Assembly: GCA_949297765.1 (NCBI GenBank)
Contig: CASFTV010000023.1
Coordinates: 1-60,847 of the forward strand
Direction: 5' to 3'
DNA length: 60,847 bases
Origin: an uncultured bacterium
GTDB lineage: Bacteria > Verrucomicrobiota > Lentisphaeria > Victivallales > UBA1829
Shown: positions 42,015 through 51,199 of the stretch, piece after piece
Layout of the letters: every line of letters begins with the position of its first letter
How positions within the stretch are numbered: position 1 is the stretch's first letter
Made by a program: the position numbers and the translations under genes
The notes under the pieces: model-generated
What the model was told of the DNA's origin: nothing
Seen by the model: only the letters and a program-made list of their open reading frames with translations
Databases searched by the model: none

Positions 42015-42965
42015 GTGAAAATTCAGGAAATTGCCAGGCTGACGGGGGTTTCTCCGTCGACCGTCTCGCGGGTGTTCAGCCACCATCCGAACATCCGGGA
42101 AGATGTACGGGAACGGGTATTCGCGGTGGCCAAGCAGTATTCATACCATCCGCGGCTTTCCACAAAGCAGCGGAACGTGGTCATCATCACGCCGTATGAG
42201 TCGATTTATCCGGTACAGTGCTGCGTGGAAATGCTGCTGATGGCTCTGACGCACGAACTGCCCGGACATGGATTCCGTCTGGAAATCCTTCCGCAGGACA
42301 ATCTGGAACGGCTCGACAGCATTCAGTTCTGCGCGGCGGTGGCGATCGGCGCCGAACCGTGCGAATTCAAGGAGTGGGAAAAGCGCTTTTCCGTTCCACT
42401 GGTCATCGTGGACCGGGACGCGGCACGGGATTATCCGGGAGTCTGGCTGGTCCGCTCCGACGAGGAACAGGCGATGGAACTGGCGATTGCCCATCTTCAT
42501 GAACGGAGATGCCGGAAGATCGGCTGCATCATCCACGGTGCGCCGGGAACAGGCAATGCGGACATCCGCTGCCGTGCGGTCCGGAACTCCCTGCAGGCCC
42601 ACGGATTCCCCGCGGACGACTCGCTCGTACACTACTCCGCCGACGAGCAGTATGTGGAGATCATCGGGAAACTGCTGCGCAAGGGGATCGACGCACTCTT
42701 CTGTCCGGGAGGAAGCGGAGGAATCATCGCCGCCTACGCGCTTTCGCTGTTCAACCGGCGGATTCCGGAAGATGTCTCCCTGATCGCATCGGAACAGACC
42801 TTCTTCTCCCGTTACGGAGTTCCTCCGCAGACAACGATTTCCCCCGACTACAAAGCGCTCGCGGCAGCCGCGGCGGATCTGATCGAAGCCCGGATCGGGA
42901 ATGCCGACTTTCCCCGCCGCACCGTTCTGCCCTACATCCTCAATCCGCGGGAAAGCGTGCGCTGA
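42015..42965 (+). CDS. LacI-family transcriptional regulator
   Basis: A 316-residue regulator. The N-terminal helix-turn-helix reads IQEIARLTGVSPSTVSRVFS with the hinge VAKQYSYHPR; the rest is a periplasmic-binding-protein sensor (VVIITPYESIYPVQ, VPLVIVDRDAA, DALFCPGGSGGIIAAYAL). The GTG at 42015 is preferred because AAGGAGAGG is just upstream and it places the HTH at the very N-terminus as usual; an ATG at 41961 adds 18 residues. Ligand and targets unknown; no sugar operon adjoins it. Confidence 0.88.
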   Translation: MKIQEIARLTGVSPSTVSRVFSHHPNIREDVRERVFAVAKQYSYHPRLSTKQRNVVIITPYESIYPVQCCVEMLLMALTHELPGHGFRLEILPQDNLERLDSIQFCAAVAIGAEPCEFKEWEKRFSVPLVIVDRDAARDYPGVWLVRSDEEQAMELAIAHLHERRCRKIGCIIHGAPGTGNADIRCRAVRNSLQAHGFPADDSLVHYSADEQYVEIIGKLLRKGIDALFCPGGSGGIIAAYALSLFNRRIPEDVSLIASEQTFFSRYGVPPQTTISPDYKALAAAAADLIEARIGNADFPRRTVLPYILNPRESVR

Positions 42966-43094
42966 ACGGCCGGAAAAACCATCCGGAGGACGATGAATTT
43001 CCGAAATATTTTCATTCCGGAAATTGCTTATTCCGTTTCGGAGTGTAAATTACATTCATACATGCCATTTTGAACGACGGAAAAGGAGTTCGGA

Positions 43095-44456
43095 TTGAAA
43101 ACGCAGGAAAATACACCGAAAATGGTCTGCATTGTCAGCCTCGGGTGTCCGAAAAATTTTGTCGACACGGAAGTTGCGGCAGGATCCCTCCTGTGCCGCG
43201 GTCTCGGAATCACCGGGGACGCGGAGGAGGCCGATCTCCTGCTGATCAACACCTGCGCCTTCATCGAACCCGCTCGCAAAGAAGCAACGGAGGAGATCCG
43301 GAAAGCGGTCCGCTGGAAAAAGAAACGCGCCGGAAGAGAGATTGTCGTGGCAGGCTGCCTGAACCAGTGGAACGGCGCGGCAGACCTCCGGAAACGCTTT
43401 CCGGAAGTCGATCTGTGGACCGGGATTGACGCGGTCGAACGGATGGGCGAACTTCTCGCCAGACCGCATCTCTCCGCGGGAACGGAGATTTCCGCCGTTC
43501 CCTCCTATCTTTATGACGAAACCACGCCCCGCGTCCTCCTGACACCGGGACACTACGCCTATCTGAAAATCGCCGACGGCTGCGACAACCGCTGCGCCTA
43601 CTGCTCCATTCCCGGCATCCGCGGACCCCTGCGCAGCCGGAGCCTGAAATCGGTCCTTGCAGAGGCGCGCGCCCTGATCGACGGCGGCGTGAAGGAACTG
43701 ATCGTCATCGCACAGGACACAACCGCATTCCGCCGGGACAGGGGAGAAAAAAACGCCGCGGCAAAACTGATCCGGGAACTGGACCGTCTGGACGGCGATT
43801 ACCGGTTCCGTCTGATGTATCTGCACCCGGCGTCCGTCACGGACGCGGTGGTCGGAGCGCTGGCGGATGCGGAACATCTGGCCCGCTGCGTGGAAATGCC
43901 GCTGCAGCATATCGCCGACCGGATGCTGCTCTCGATGGGCCGGAAGGTCGGTGAAAAGACGACGCGGGAAGCGGTCCGCAAAGTCAGGGAAATCGCCCGC
44001 TGCGCCATCCGCACGACATTCATGGTCGGGTTCCCGGGTGAGACGGGGGATGATTTTGAAACGCTCCTCCGCTATGTGGAGGAGGAGAAATTCGCCCGTC
44101 TCGGCGCGTTCTGCTTCTCGCCGGAGAAGGGAACGCCGGCGGCGGCCTTTCCGCATCCGGTCCCGCGGAAAACGGCACAGAGACGGTATGAACGGCTTCT
44201 GGAGGCGCAGAACGCGATCTCGCTTGCCGCGAACCGGGAGCTGGTGGGGAAGGAGATCTCCGTGATCGTGGACTCCGTGGAAGGACGCGGCAAAGGATTC
44301 GGACGCACGGAACTGGACGCTCCCGAAATCGACAATCAGATCGTCCTGAGGAAAATTCCGACAGGAATGAAACCGGGGACGTTCGCCCGGGCGCTTGTCC
44401 GCTCGGCAAAAGCATACGACATTACGGCGGACATCACCGCATTCAAGGAGGAGTAG
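43095..44456 (+). CDS. rimO: ribosomal protein S12 methylthiotransferase
   Basis: A 453-residue radical-SAM enzyme. It adds a methylthio group to an Asp of ribosomal protein S12. N-terminal cluster Cys are in VSLGCPKN, NTCAF and AGCL; the radical-SAM motif is CDNRCAYCSIPGIRG near residue 165; the C-terminal 65 residues are a TRAM domain. The start is TTG at 43095, six bases after AAGGAG; an ATG at 43122 is an alternative. First gene of a tightly packed operon through the serine hydrolase. Confidence 0.93.
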   Translation: MKTQENTPKMVCIVSLGCPKNFVDTEVAAGSLLCRGLGITGDAEEADLLLINTCAFIEPARKEATEEIRKAVRWKKKRAGREIVVAGCLNQWNGAADLRKRFPEVDLWTGIDAVERMGELLARPHLSAGTEISAVPSYLYDETTPRVLLTPGHYAYLKIADGCDNRCAYCSIPGIRGPLRSRSLKSVLAEARALIDGGVKELIVIAQDTTAFRRDRGEKNAAAKLIRELDRLDGDYRFRLMYLHPASVTDAVVGALADAEHLARCVEMPLQHIADRMLLSMGRKVGEKTTREAVRKVREIARCAIRTTFMVGFPGETGDDFETLLRYVEEEKFARLGAFCFSPEKGTPAAAFPHPVPRKTAQRRYERLLEAQNAISLAANRELVGKEISVIVDSVEGRGKGFGRTELDAPEIDNQIVLRKIPTGMKPGTFARALVRSAKAYDITADITAFKEE

Positions 44457-44459
44457 AAC

Positions 44460-45074
44460 GTGACAGACAATCTGAGAAATCTTCCGAACCGGATCACTCT
44501 GAGCAGAATTCTGCTGATTTTTGTTTTTGTGGCACTTGCCAACATCCGTTCGGACAGCATCGGCTTTTTCATACCGACCGTCAGCCGGGAGATTGAACAG
44601 ATCTGCCATGTGGTGGCGTATGTGGTGGCAATTCTTGCGGCATTCACGGATCTTCTGGACGGGTATCTGGCGCGGAGATTTCATCTGGAGAGCGACTTCG
44701 GGCGTCTGGTGGATCCGCTCGCGGACAAAATTTTCGTGGTCGGGACATTTGTGATGATGGCGGAATACAAACTGATGCCGGGCTGGATCATCATCGTGGT
44801 GCTGACCCGGGAATTCATGGTGACGGGACTCCGGATGCTGGCAACCCACAAAGGAGTGGTGATTTCCGCGGACAAGTGGGGAAAACTCAAAACGATTCTG
44901 CAGATGGTTTCGCTGCTAATCGGCGGAGCATCGTGGGTCGGGCTGTTTGACATTCATCAGAAAACGATCTGGGTGACATGGTATGTTCTTCTGCTGATTA
45001 TGACGCTGGTCACGATTCTCTCCGGGATCGGTTATTTCCTCAAAAACAAAAGCCTTTACACGGAAAACACATGA
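44460..45074 (+). CDS. pgsA: CDP-diacylglycerol-glycerol-3-phosphate 3-phosphatidyltransferase
   Basis: A 204-residue membrane enzyme that makes phosphatidylglycerophosphate. The CDP-alcohol transferase signature is complete: DLLDGYLARRFH then GRLVDPLADK. At least five hydrophobic segments. It starts with GTG three bases after the rimO stop and ends in an ATGA overlap with hflX. Confidence 0.92.
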   Translation: MTDNLRNLPNRITLSRILLIFVFVALANIRSDSIGFFIPTVSREIEQICHVVAYVVAILAAFTDLLDGYLARRFHLESDFGRLVDPLADKIFVVGTFVMMAEYKLMPGWIIIVVLTREFMVTGLRMLATHKGVVISADKWGKLKTILQMVSLLIGGASWVGLFDIHQKTIWVTWYVLLLIMTLVTILSGIGYFLKNKSLYTENT

Positions 45075-46423
45075 CGCGGAATCTGACAGAGGAAACAACG
45101 GACGAACTCTACCGGACGGAGGAACCGGCGGAACAGAAGCCGAAATCCGGCGCGTTTCTGGTCGGCGTGACGGAACAGGGAGAATCGCCGGGCGAAGCGC
45201 GGGAACATCTGGATGAACTGCGGGAACTGGTCGGAACGCTCGGATATCCGGTCGTCGGCGAAATGATGACGGCGATCCGCGTTCCGAATGTGAAATTCTA
45301 TCTCGGGACAGGCAAGGCGGAAGAGGTCTGCACCGCGGCCAAACAGGCGAATGCGGAGCTGATCGTTTTCGACACGGAACTCGGGCCGTCCCAGCAACGG
45401 AATCTGGAACGCCTCGCACGGACAAGTGTCGCGGACCGTCAGGAGATCATTCTGGATATTTTCGCCGACCGCGCCCAGACAAAAGAGGCGGTTCTGCAGG
45501 TGGAACTTGCCCGGAATCAGTATTTTCTTCCCCGCCTCACCCGCGCGTGGAGCCATCTTTCCCGGCAGCGCGGCGGAGCGAAAGGAACCCGCGGCGAAGG
45601 CGAAAAACAGATCGAATATGACCGCCGCATGGTCAAACAGCGCATCGCACAGCTGGAAACAGAACTTGCCGCGGTGCGCCGCCAGCGCGGCATTCAGCGC
45701 AGAGGGAGAATCCGGCGGGAGATGCCTCTGGCGGCGATTGTCGGCTATACGAACGCGGGGAAATCCTCGCTGCTGAACGCGCTGACCGGATCGGAGGCGC
45801 TGGTGGAGGACAAGCTCTTCGCCACGCTGGACCCGACAACCCGCAAACTGCGGCTGCCGAACAAGAGCGAACTTCTTCTGACCGATACGGTGGGATTTGT
45901 CCGCAAACTGCCCCACTCCCTGATCGAAGCGTTCAAATCGACGCTGGAGGAGGCGGTGCTTGCGGATTTTCTCGTTCTGGTGCTGGACAGTTCAAGCCCG
46001 GATGTGGAATCCCACTGGCAGACCACGCTTTCGGTGCTCAGCGAACTCGGAGCGCAGGAAAAACCGATTCTGACCGTTTTCAACAAGAGCGACCGCCAGA
46101 AAGATGCGCTGATCCGGACCCATCTGCACGCCCTTGCTCCGGACGGGGTGTTCATCTCCTGCCGGACCGGAGAGGGACTCGACGAACTGCGCCGGGCTTT
46201 GACGGCTTTCATGAAAAAACGGACGCTGATTGATGATCTTCAAATTCCGCCGGACCGCCCGGATGTGGTGGCGGCGGTCTATTCCAGGGCCTCTCTTCTG
46301 GAAGGCCGATACCAGGATGACGGATCGTTCCGCTGCACGGTCCGCATCCCCAACGCGCAAAGCGACTATTTTGCGCCGTTTTCCCGCTCAATGACAGAAC
46401 ACAAGATGGAGGAACATCGATGA
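45071..46423 (+). CDS. hflX: HflX-family ribosome-associated GTPase
   Basis: A 450-residue GTPase that splits or rescues stalled ribosomes. The N-terminal domain includes KFYLGTGKAEEV and FDTELGPSQQRNLE; the coiled linker GGAKGTRGEGEKQIE; G1 GYTNAGKSSLLNAL, G3 DTVGF, G4 NKSD. All G motifs are intact. Upstream in-frame codons lie inside pgsA. Its stop overlaps the start of the coiled-coil gene as ATGA. Confidence 0.93.
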   Translation: MTRNLTEETTDELYRTEEPAEQKPKSGAFLVGVTEQGESPGEAREHLDELRELVGTLGYPVVGEMMTAIRVPNVKFYLGTGKAEEVCTAAKQANAELIVFDTELGPSQQRNLERLARTSVADRQEIILDIFADRAQTKEAVLQVELARNQYFLPRLTRAWSHLSRQRGGAKGTRGEGEKQIEYDRRMVKQRIAQLETELAAVRRQRGIQRRGRIRREMPLAAIVGYTNAGKSSLLNALTGSEALVEDKLFATLDPTTRKLRLPNKSELLLTDTVGFVRKLPHSLIEAFKSTLEEAVLADFLVLVLDSSSPDVESHWQTTLSVLSELGAQEKPILTVFNKSDRQKDALIRTHLHALAPDGVFISCRTGEGLDELRRALTAFMKKRTLIDDLQIPPDRPDVVAAVYSRASLLEGRYQDDGSFRCTVRIPNAQSDYFAPFSRSMTEHKMEEHR

Positions 46424-49400
46424 AATTCAGACTGATCGCCCTGCTGGCGCTCGCAACGGCGCTGCCGATTCAGCCGCTCTTTTCGCAGAGCGGCAGCAAC
46501 GCATCCGAAACCTCGACCGACGTCTGGAGCACATGGCGCAAAGGATTTGAGAATTACGAAAAAGCGGAAAAAGCCGCCAAAAACAAGGATTATGCGCTCG
46601 CAATTTCCAGTTACCGGGCATCGCTGAGTGCATTCCGGGCGGTAAAGGAGTCGAATCCGAACTGGAACCGGAGCGTGATCAGCTATCGGATCGACCTGTG
46701 CCTGCGGAAGATCCGCGCGGTGCAGGAGCTGCAGTCGGCCGCGGCCAAACAGGCGGAAAAGGCCAGGCCGAAAGTTGCAAAGCCCGCGCCGAAGCGCCCG
46801 GTGTATCAGAGAGAGGACTTTGTAACGCAGTCGCTGCGAATGCGGGCGCGTCTCGCGGAGGCGGAAAAGGAAATCGCATCGCTGAAGCGCTCGCTGGATC
46901 TCAATGCGAAAGCCGCAGAACAGGTGAAAAATCTGATCCGGGAAAAGAATGAACTCATTGAGAAGAACAATATGCTTAATCTGCTTCTCGAGGATTCGAA
47001 GGAGAAACTCAAGCGGGCGGACCGCAGCCGGGACCGGGACCGCAGAATCGTGGAGGAAAAGGCAAAAGTCACCGCGCTCTCCGACAAGCTCCGCAATCTC
47101 GAAGTGGAGATGGATACGCTGAAACGCCAGAAGGCGGAAGCACAGAACCGGCGCAACGAAGCGGAACTGGCGCTGCGGGAAAATGTCCGGCAGATTACCG
47201 CGCTCACCGCATCGGTGGAGACGGCCAAACTTGTACAGAAGGAAAATCAGCTTCTTCTCTCCCAGGTTGTGGAAATGAAGAAGGACCGCATGGAGCTCCA
47301 GCAGAAACTCACGGAAGCGAACCGGAAGATCTCCGATCTCAATGCCCAGCTGACGAAGATCCGTGAAGGAATCGACCTCCCGGAAAACATCCGCAGGATT
47401 CAGGACAATGCCAACGTTGTAATGAAGGACAACGAATATCTCCGCACGCTGAACAACAAGAACATGCAGGAGCTGGAACTTCTCCGCAAGAGCAGCGCCT
47501 CCCTCTCCGCGGAGTTGACGAAGATCACGGCGCAGTACAAACAGACCGAAGCCGCGTATTCCCGGCTCTCCAGCCAGACGCTTCAGACAAAACAGCAGCT
47601 CTCGGACGCGGAGAAGCAGGCGCAATCCTACAAAGCGGCCGCGGAACTGCTCCAGAAGGAGCGGGACGGACTCAAAACGGAGCTTGCGGCGTTTGCAAAA
47701 CGATATGAATCGCTTCTCAAGAATGCGTCGCGGTCGGATGCTCTTTCGGCAGAGCTTCTGAAAAAGGAGAAGGAGCTTCAGACCTTCGCCCGGAAGACCA
47801 CGGAACTGGATCTTGCGCTCGCGAAACTGAAAAAGGAACACGAAAGCGCGCTGGAGGCCGTAAAGAAGGCGGGAGCGGAGCAGTCCGCAGCCGCGGTTGC
47901 CGACGCAACGGCAAAACTGAAAGCGAACATGGACCGCCTCTCCGCGGAAAATCTGAAACTGAAAGTCGATTCCGAGAATCTGCGGACGGCGCTTTCCAAA
48001 TCGCAGGAACTCGAACAGCAGGTCCGGAAACTGAATGCGGAAAATGAGAAGCTCAAACGGGAAGCGGCGGAGTTCAAGGTTTCCCTGGAGCGTTTCCACA
48101 AGGATGCTGCGGGAAAGAACCCCCTGTCCGCGGAATATGACTCTCTCAAACGGCGCGCCGACACGCTGAAAAAGGATCTCGACCGCGCATCCGCCGACCG
48201 GAACAGATTGCAGGATGAGCTGAAACGGACCCGGAATGACGCCGTCCTGCTCAAGAAATACAATGAGATTGTCGCCAACAACAACCGTCTTTCCGCGGAG
48301 TACAATGCGCTCAAGGAGGAGTTTGAACGCTTCAAAGCATCCGCGGCCAAGGTGAATCAGTCAAGCTTTTCCGCCGGAAAGATTGCGGAGGAGAATGAAC
48401 GTCTGAAACGGGAGGCGGCGGATCTCCGCGCGAAACTGGAACGCCAGATGCGCCGGACGGAAGTCAACGCCGCCTCGGCGGCCGACCTCACCCGGAAAGG
48501 ACAGGAACTCTCCGGAGCGGGGAAATCCGATCGCACAGCTCTTCTGGCAGAGGAAAATGCCCGGATCAAAAAAGAGTTCGATGCGCTGAAGACCTCGGCG
48601 GCTCTTCTGTCGGCGGACAACGCCACGCTGAAAAAAGCTCTGGCCGATCATCAGAAGCTTCAGTCGAGGACCGAAGCGCTCATCCGGGAGAACACCCGTC
48701 TTCAGGCGGAATATACCGCTCTGGAGCGCGCCACAGCCAAAGACGGACTCGCCGCCCGGATCAAAACGCTCCTTCAGGAGAACCGGAATCTGCGGAACGA
48801 AACGGAGACCCTGAAAGGCAGTGTTGCGCGTCTGATGAAACTGGTGGACAATCCTCAGCTGGCGCCCTCGCTGGTGGAGCAGACCATTCAGGAGAACAGC
48901 ACACTGCGTCTTGAGATCCAGAAGCAGAAGGATCAGATTGAAACGATCCGCGGACAGCTTGCTGCAAATGAAACCCGCCGGAAGGAAAACGATGCCCGCC
49001 TTGTCACGCTTCTGAACTCCGTGCGCAACTCCCAGGAATTCATCCGTCAGCGGGACGAGACCATCCGGGGACTCAACGCCCAGATCGAACAGCTGAAACG
49101 CCGCGACCCGACCTCCGCCTCGAAAGAGATCGCGGCTCTTTCCGCAACTGTGACGGAACTCAAGGAGGGGAAAGTCCAGTTTGAAACGGCGCTCGCCAAC
49201 CTGAATGAGGTGCGCCGCAAGCTGGAGACGGAAAATGCCGGACTGAAAAACCGTCTGGAGCTTGCCGGACGGGAAGCGGAGGCTCTCCGCAAACAGCTCG
49301 GCCAGCCAAGACCTCAGGGAGAACTGGAACGCCGGAATCTGGAACTGCTCGAAGCGGCGTCGAAGTATGAAAAACTCTATACGAAGACCTCGCGGGAACA

Positions 49401-50211
49401 CAAGGATCTGACGCTCCGGGTTCAGACGCTGGACAAGGCGATGGCCGATGCGAACAAACGGCTTGCAGAATCCTCCGTCACCATTGAACAGATGCGCGGG
49501 GAACTCAAAAAGTGGACCGACGACCCGATCTCCATGAACGATCAGACGGTCTACAAGAAAAATCTGGCACTGGACAAAGTCGTCGGCGAGAACGAAGAGC
49601 TCCGCCGCGAGGTGGAACGTCTGAAAGCGGAACTTTCGGTCTCCAACGATTCGCTGCGCAAAAGCAAACTTTCCATTGTCGCGATGGAGAAACGCTTCCG
49701 GGAAGTTCTGCTCACGCTCAAGGAGTACAAACAGGAAAATACCGACGCCGTCCTCCGGATCGACAGCCGGAAACAGCAGGAAGCCGAACGCGAAGAAGAG
49801 GAAAAACTGAAGAAACATCAGGAGATCATTGCCCGGGCTAGAAAACTTCAGGAAAAGAAAGCCTCCGCGAAAAAGGACGATGCAACGAAAACACTCCGGA
49901 TCGAAAAAGCGGAACCGGAAAAGAACGAACCGGAAAAGAGCGAAACGGGCAAGCCGGCAGACGAAGCCAAATACAAATCCGCCATGTCGATCGCCCGGAA
50001 AGCAGAACAGGAAAACAACACCGCCGTGGCGCTGATGAACTACTGGCGCGCCGTCGATGCATGGGCGGAAAGCGTGGAAGCTCATCTCGGCCTGGTGCGG
50101 ACCTATCTGGCGCGCGGCGACAAGGCCAGCGCGCAGAAGGCGTACGAGACCGCAAGAAAATTCGGACTGAAACAATCCAGCGAGCTGGAACAGAAACTTT
50201 ACGGAGAATAA
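46420..50211 (+). CDS. giant secreted coiled-coil protein with TPR-like ends
   Basis: A 1263-residue protein with a signal peptide (MKFRLIALLALATALPIQPL). Residues about 40-100 (FENYEKAEKAAKNKDYALAI) look like a TPR-type helical repeat. Residues about 135-1160 are almost unbroken coiled coil, rich in Leu, Glu, Lys and Asn heptads, interrupted near 840 and 1070. A charged Glu/Lys linker leads to a second TPR-like region (ALMNYWRAVDAWAESVEAHL to the end). If fully extended it could span well over 100 nm, so a cell-envelope spacer or filament role is possible. No homologous family is certain. It is coupled to hflX by ATGA and precedes ybaB by four bases. Confidence 0.8.
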   Translation: MKFRLIALLALATALPIQPLFSQSGSNASETSTDVWSTWRKGFENYEKAEKAAKNKDYALAISSYRASLSAFRAVKESNPNWNRSVISYRIDLCLRKIRAVQELQSAAAKQAEKARPKVAKPAPKRPVYQREDFVTQSLRMRARLAEAEKEIASLKRSLDLNAKAAEQVKNLIREKNELIEKNNMLNLLLEDSKEKLKRADRSRDRDRRIVEEKAKVTALSDKLRNLEVEMDTLKRQKAEAQNRRNEAELALRENVRQITALTASVETAKLVQKENQLLLSQVVEMKKDRMELQQKLTEANRKISDLNAQLTKIREGIDLPENIRRIQDNANVVMKDNEYLRTLNNKNMQELELLRKSSASLSAELTKITAQYKQTEAAYSRLSSQTLQTKQQLSDAEKQAQSYKAAAELLQKERDGLKTELAAFAKRYESLLKNASRSDALSAELLKKEKELQTFARKTTELDLALAKLKKEHESALEAVKKAGAEQSAAAVADATAKLKANMDRLSAENLKLKVDSENLRTALSKSQELEQQVRKLNAENEKLKREAAEFKVSLERFHKDAAGKNPLSAEYDSLKRRADTLKKDLDRASADRNRLQDELKRTRNDAVLLKKYNEIVANNNRLSAEYNALKEEFERFKASAAKVNQSSFSAGKIAEENERLKREAADLRAKLERQMRRTEVNAASAADLTRKGQELSGAGKSDRTALLAEENARIKKEFDALKTSAALLSADNATLKKALADHQKLQSRTEALIRENTRLQAEYTALERATAKDGLAARIKTLLQENRNLRNETETLKGSVARLMKLVDNPQLAPSLVEQTIQENSTLRLEIQKQKDQIETIRGQLAANETRRKENDARLVTLLNSVRNSQEFIRQRDETIRGLNAQIEQLKRRDPTSASKEIAALSATVTELKEGKVQFETALANLNEVRRKLETENAGLKNRLELAGREAEALRKQLGQPRPQGELERRNLELLEAASKYEKLYTKTSREHKDLTLRVQTLDKAMADANKRLAESSVTIEQMRGELKKWTDDPISMNDQTVYKKNLALDKVVGENEELRREVERLKAELSVSNDSLRKSKLSIVAMEKRFREVLLTLKEYKQENTDAVLRIDSRKQQEAEREEEEKLKKHQEIIARARKLQEKKASAKKDDATKTLRIEKAEPEKNEPEKSETGKPADEAKYKSAMSIARKAEQENNTAVALMNYWRAVDAWAESVEAHLGLVRTYLARGDKASAQKAYETARKFGLKQSSELEQKLYGE

Positions 50212-50215
50212 GATC

Positions 50216-50554
50216 ATGTCAATGTTCGGATCCCTCGGGGAGATGGCCGGACTTCTGAAGAAGTTCGGCGAAATCCAGAGCAATATGAAAAAGATGCAGC
50301 AGGAACTTGCGGCGATCGAAGTCCGCGGGACCTCGCATTCGAAGATCGCAGAAATCGTCATGTCCGGCGACATGGTGGTCAAGAGTGTGCATCTGGAAGG
50401 TTCGGCGCTCTGCGCGGAGAACCGGGAACTGGTCGAGGAAGCGGTTCTGGAGGCGGTGGCATCCGCGCTCCAGCAGGTGAAGATGGAGGGCGCAAAACGG
50501 CTTTCCGACGCAACCGGCGGACTCAATCTTCCCGGACTGACTCCCGGAGCGTGA
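50216..50554 (+). CDS. YbaB/EbfC-family nucleoid-associated protein
   Basis: A 112-residue DNA-binding protein typical of this family, which commonly sits directly upstream of recR. It starts MSMFGSLGEMAGLLKKFGEI with a Met/Gln-rich helix, then a beta part (VVKSVHLEGSAL) and a helix (VEEAVLEAVASALQQVK). Three bases separate its stop from the recR start. Confidence 0.93.
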   Translation: MSMFGSLGEMAGLLKKFGEIQSNMKKMQQELAAIEVRGTSHSKIAEIVMSGDMVVKSVHLEGSALCAENRELVEEAVLEAVASALQQVKMEGAKRLSDATGGLNLPGLTPGA

Positions 50555-50557
50555 ATC

Positions 50558-51199
50558 ATGCAGAACGCCGCTTATCCGGAAGCGTTTCAGGAGCTGATGG
50601 AGCTTCTGCGCGGACTTCCCGGGGTCGGGCGCCGGAGCGCGGAACGGATGGCGCTTCAGCTTTACACCTGGGAGCCGGAACGGCTTCACATGCTGGCGGA
50701 AACGCTGGAAACCCTCCATGAGCGGACAGGGATCTGTCCCGAATGCGGAGGAATGTCTTCCGGGCCGGGAGAGCGATGTGCGATCTGTGCCTCGCCGCAG
50801 CGGGACGCCACTCAGATCTGCGTGGTGGAGGATATTCCGCAGATGCGTTCCATCGAAGCGGGAGGGGTCTACCGGGGGAAGTACCACATTCTCGGCGGAA
50901 CGCTCGCTCCGCTGGAAGGGCGTCTCGCCGATTCGCTTTCGATTGATCCGCTCCTGAAACGGATCGACGCGGGAAACGTGCGGGAGGTGATCCTTGCGCT
51001 CGGTTCCGACGTGGAGGGACAGGCAACCGCCGTTTTCCTCGCCAATTTACTGAACAGCAAACCGGTCAAAATCAGCCGTCCAGCGCAAGGGCTTCCGGCG
51101 GGTTCGGATCTCAGTTACGCGGATCCCGCCACCATTGCCGTCGCGCTGAGCGGGCGCATTGATTTTGCCCGACCCAACAACGGAGATTTGCAGAAATGA
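50558..51199 (+). CDS. recR: recombination mediator protein RecR
   Basis: A 213-residue protein of normal RecR size, acting with RecO/RecF to load RecA at gaps. Elements: helix-hairpin-helix LRGLPGVGRRSAERMAL; four-Cys zinc finger CPECGG...CAICASP; Toprim domain CVVEDIPQMRSIEAGGVYRG with HILGGTLAPLEG; Walker B-like end. The stop overlaps the start of the serine hydrolase as ATGA. Confidence 0.95.
   Translation: MQNAAYPEAFQELMELLRGLPGVGRRSAERMALQLYTWEPERLHMLAETLETLHERTGICPECGGMSSGPGERCAICASPQRDATQICVVEDIPQMRSIEAGGVYRGKYHILGGTLAPLEGRLADSLSIDPLLKRIDAGNVREVILALGSDVEGQATAVFLANLLNSKPVKISRPAQGLPAGSDLSYADPATIAVALSGRIDFARPNNGDLQK

Noticed and set aside
46366-48099. Long minus-strand frames (577 and, at 48361-50559, 732 codons) opposite the coiled-coil gene.
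   Set aside because: They are Phe/Leu/Arg-rich reflections of Glu/Lys-rich heptads, with no start signals or recognisable domains.
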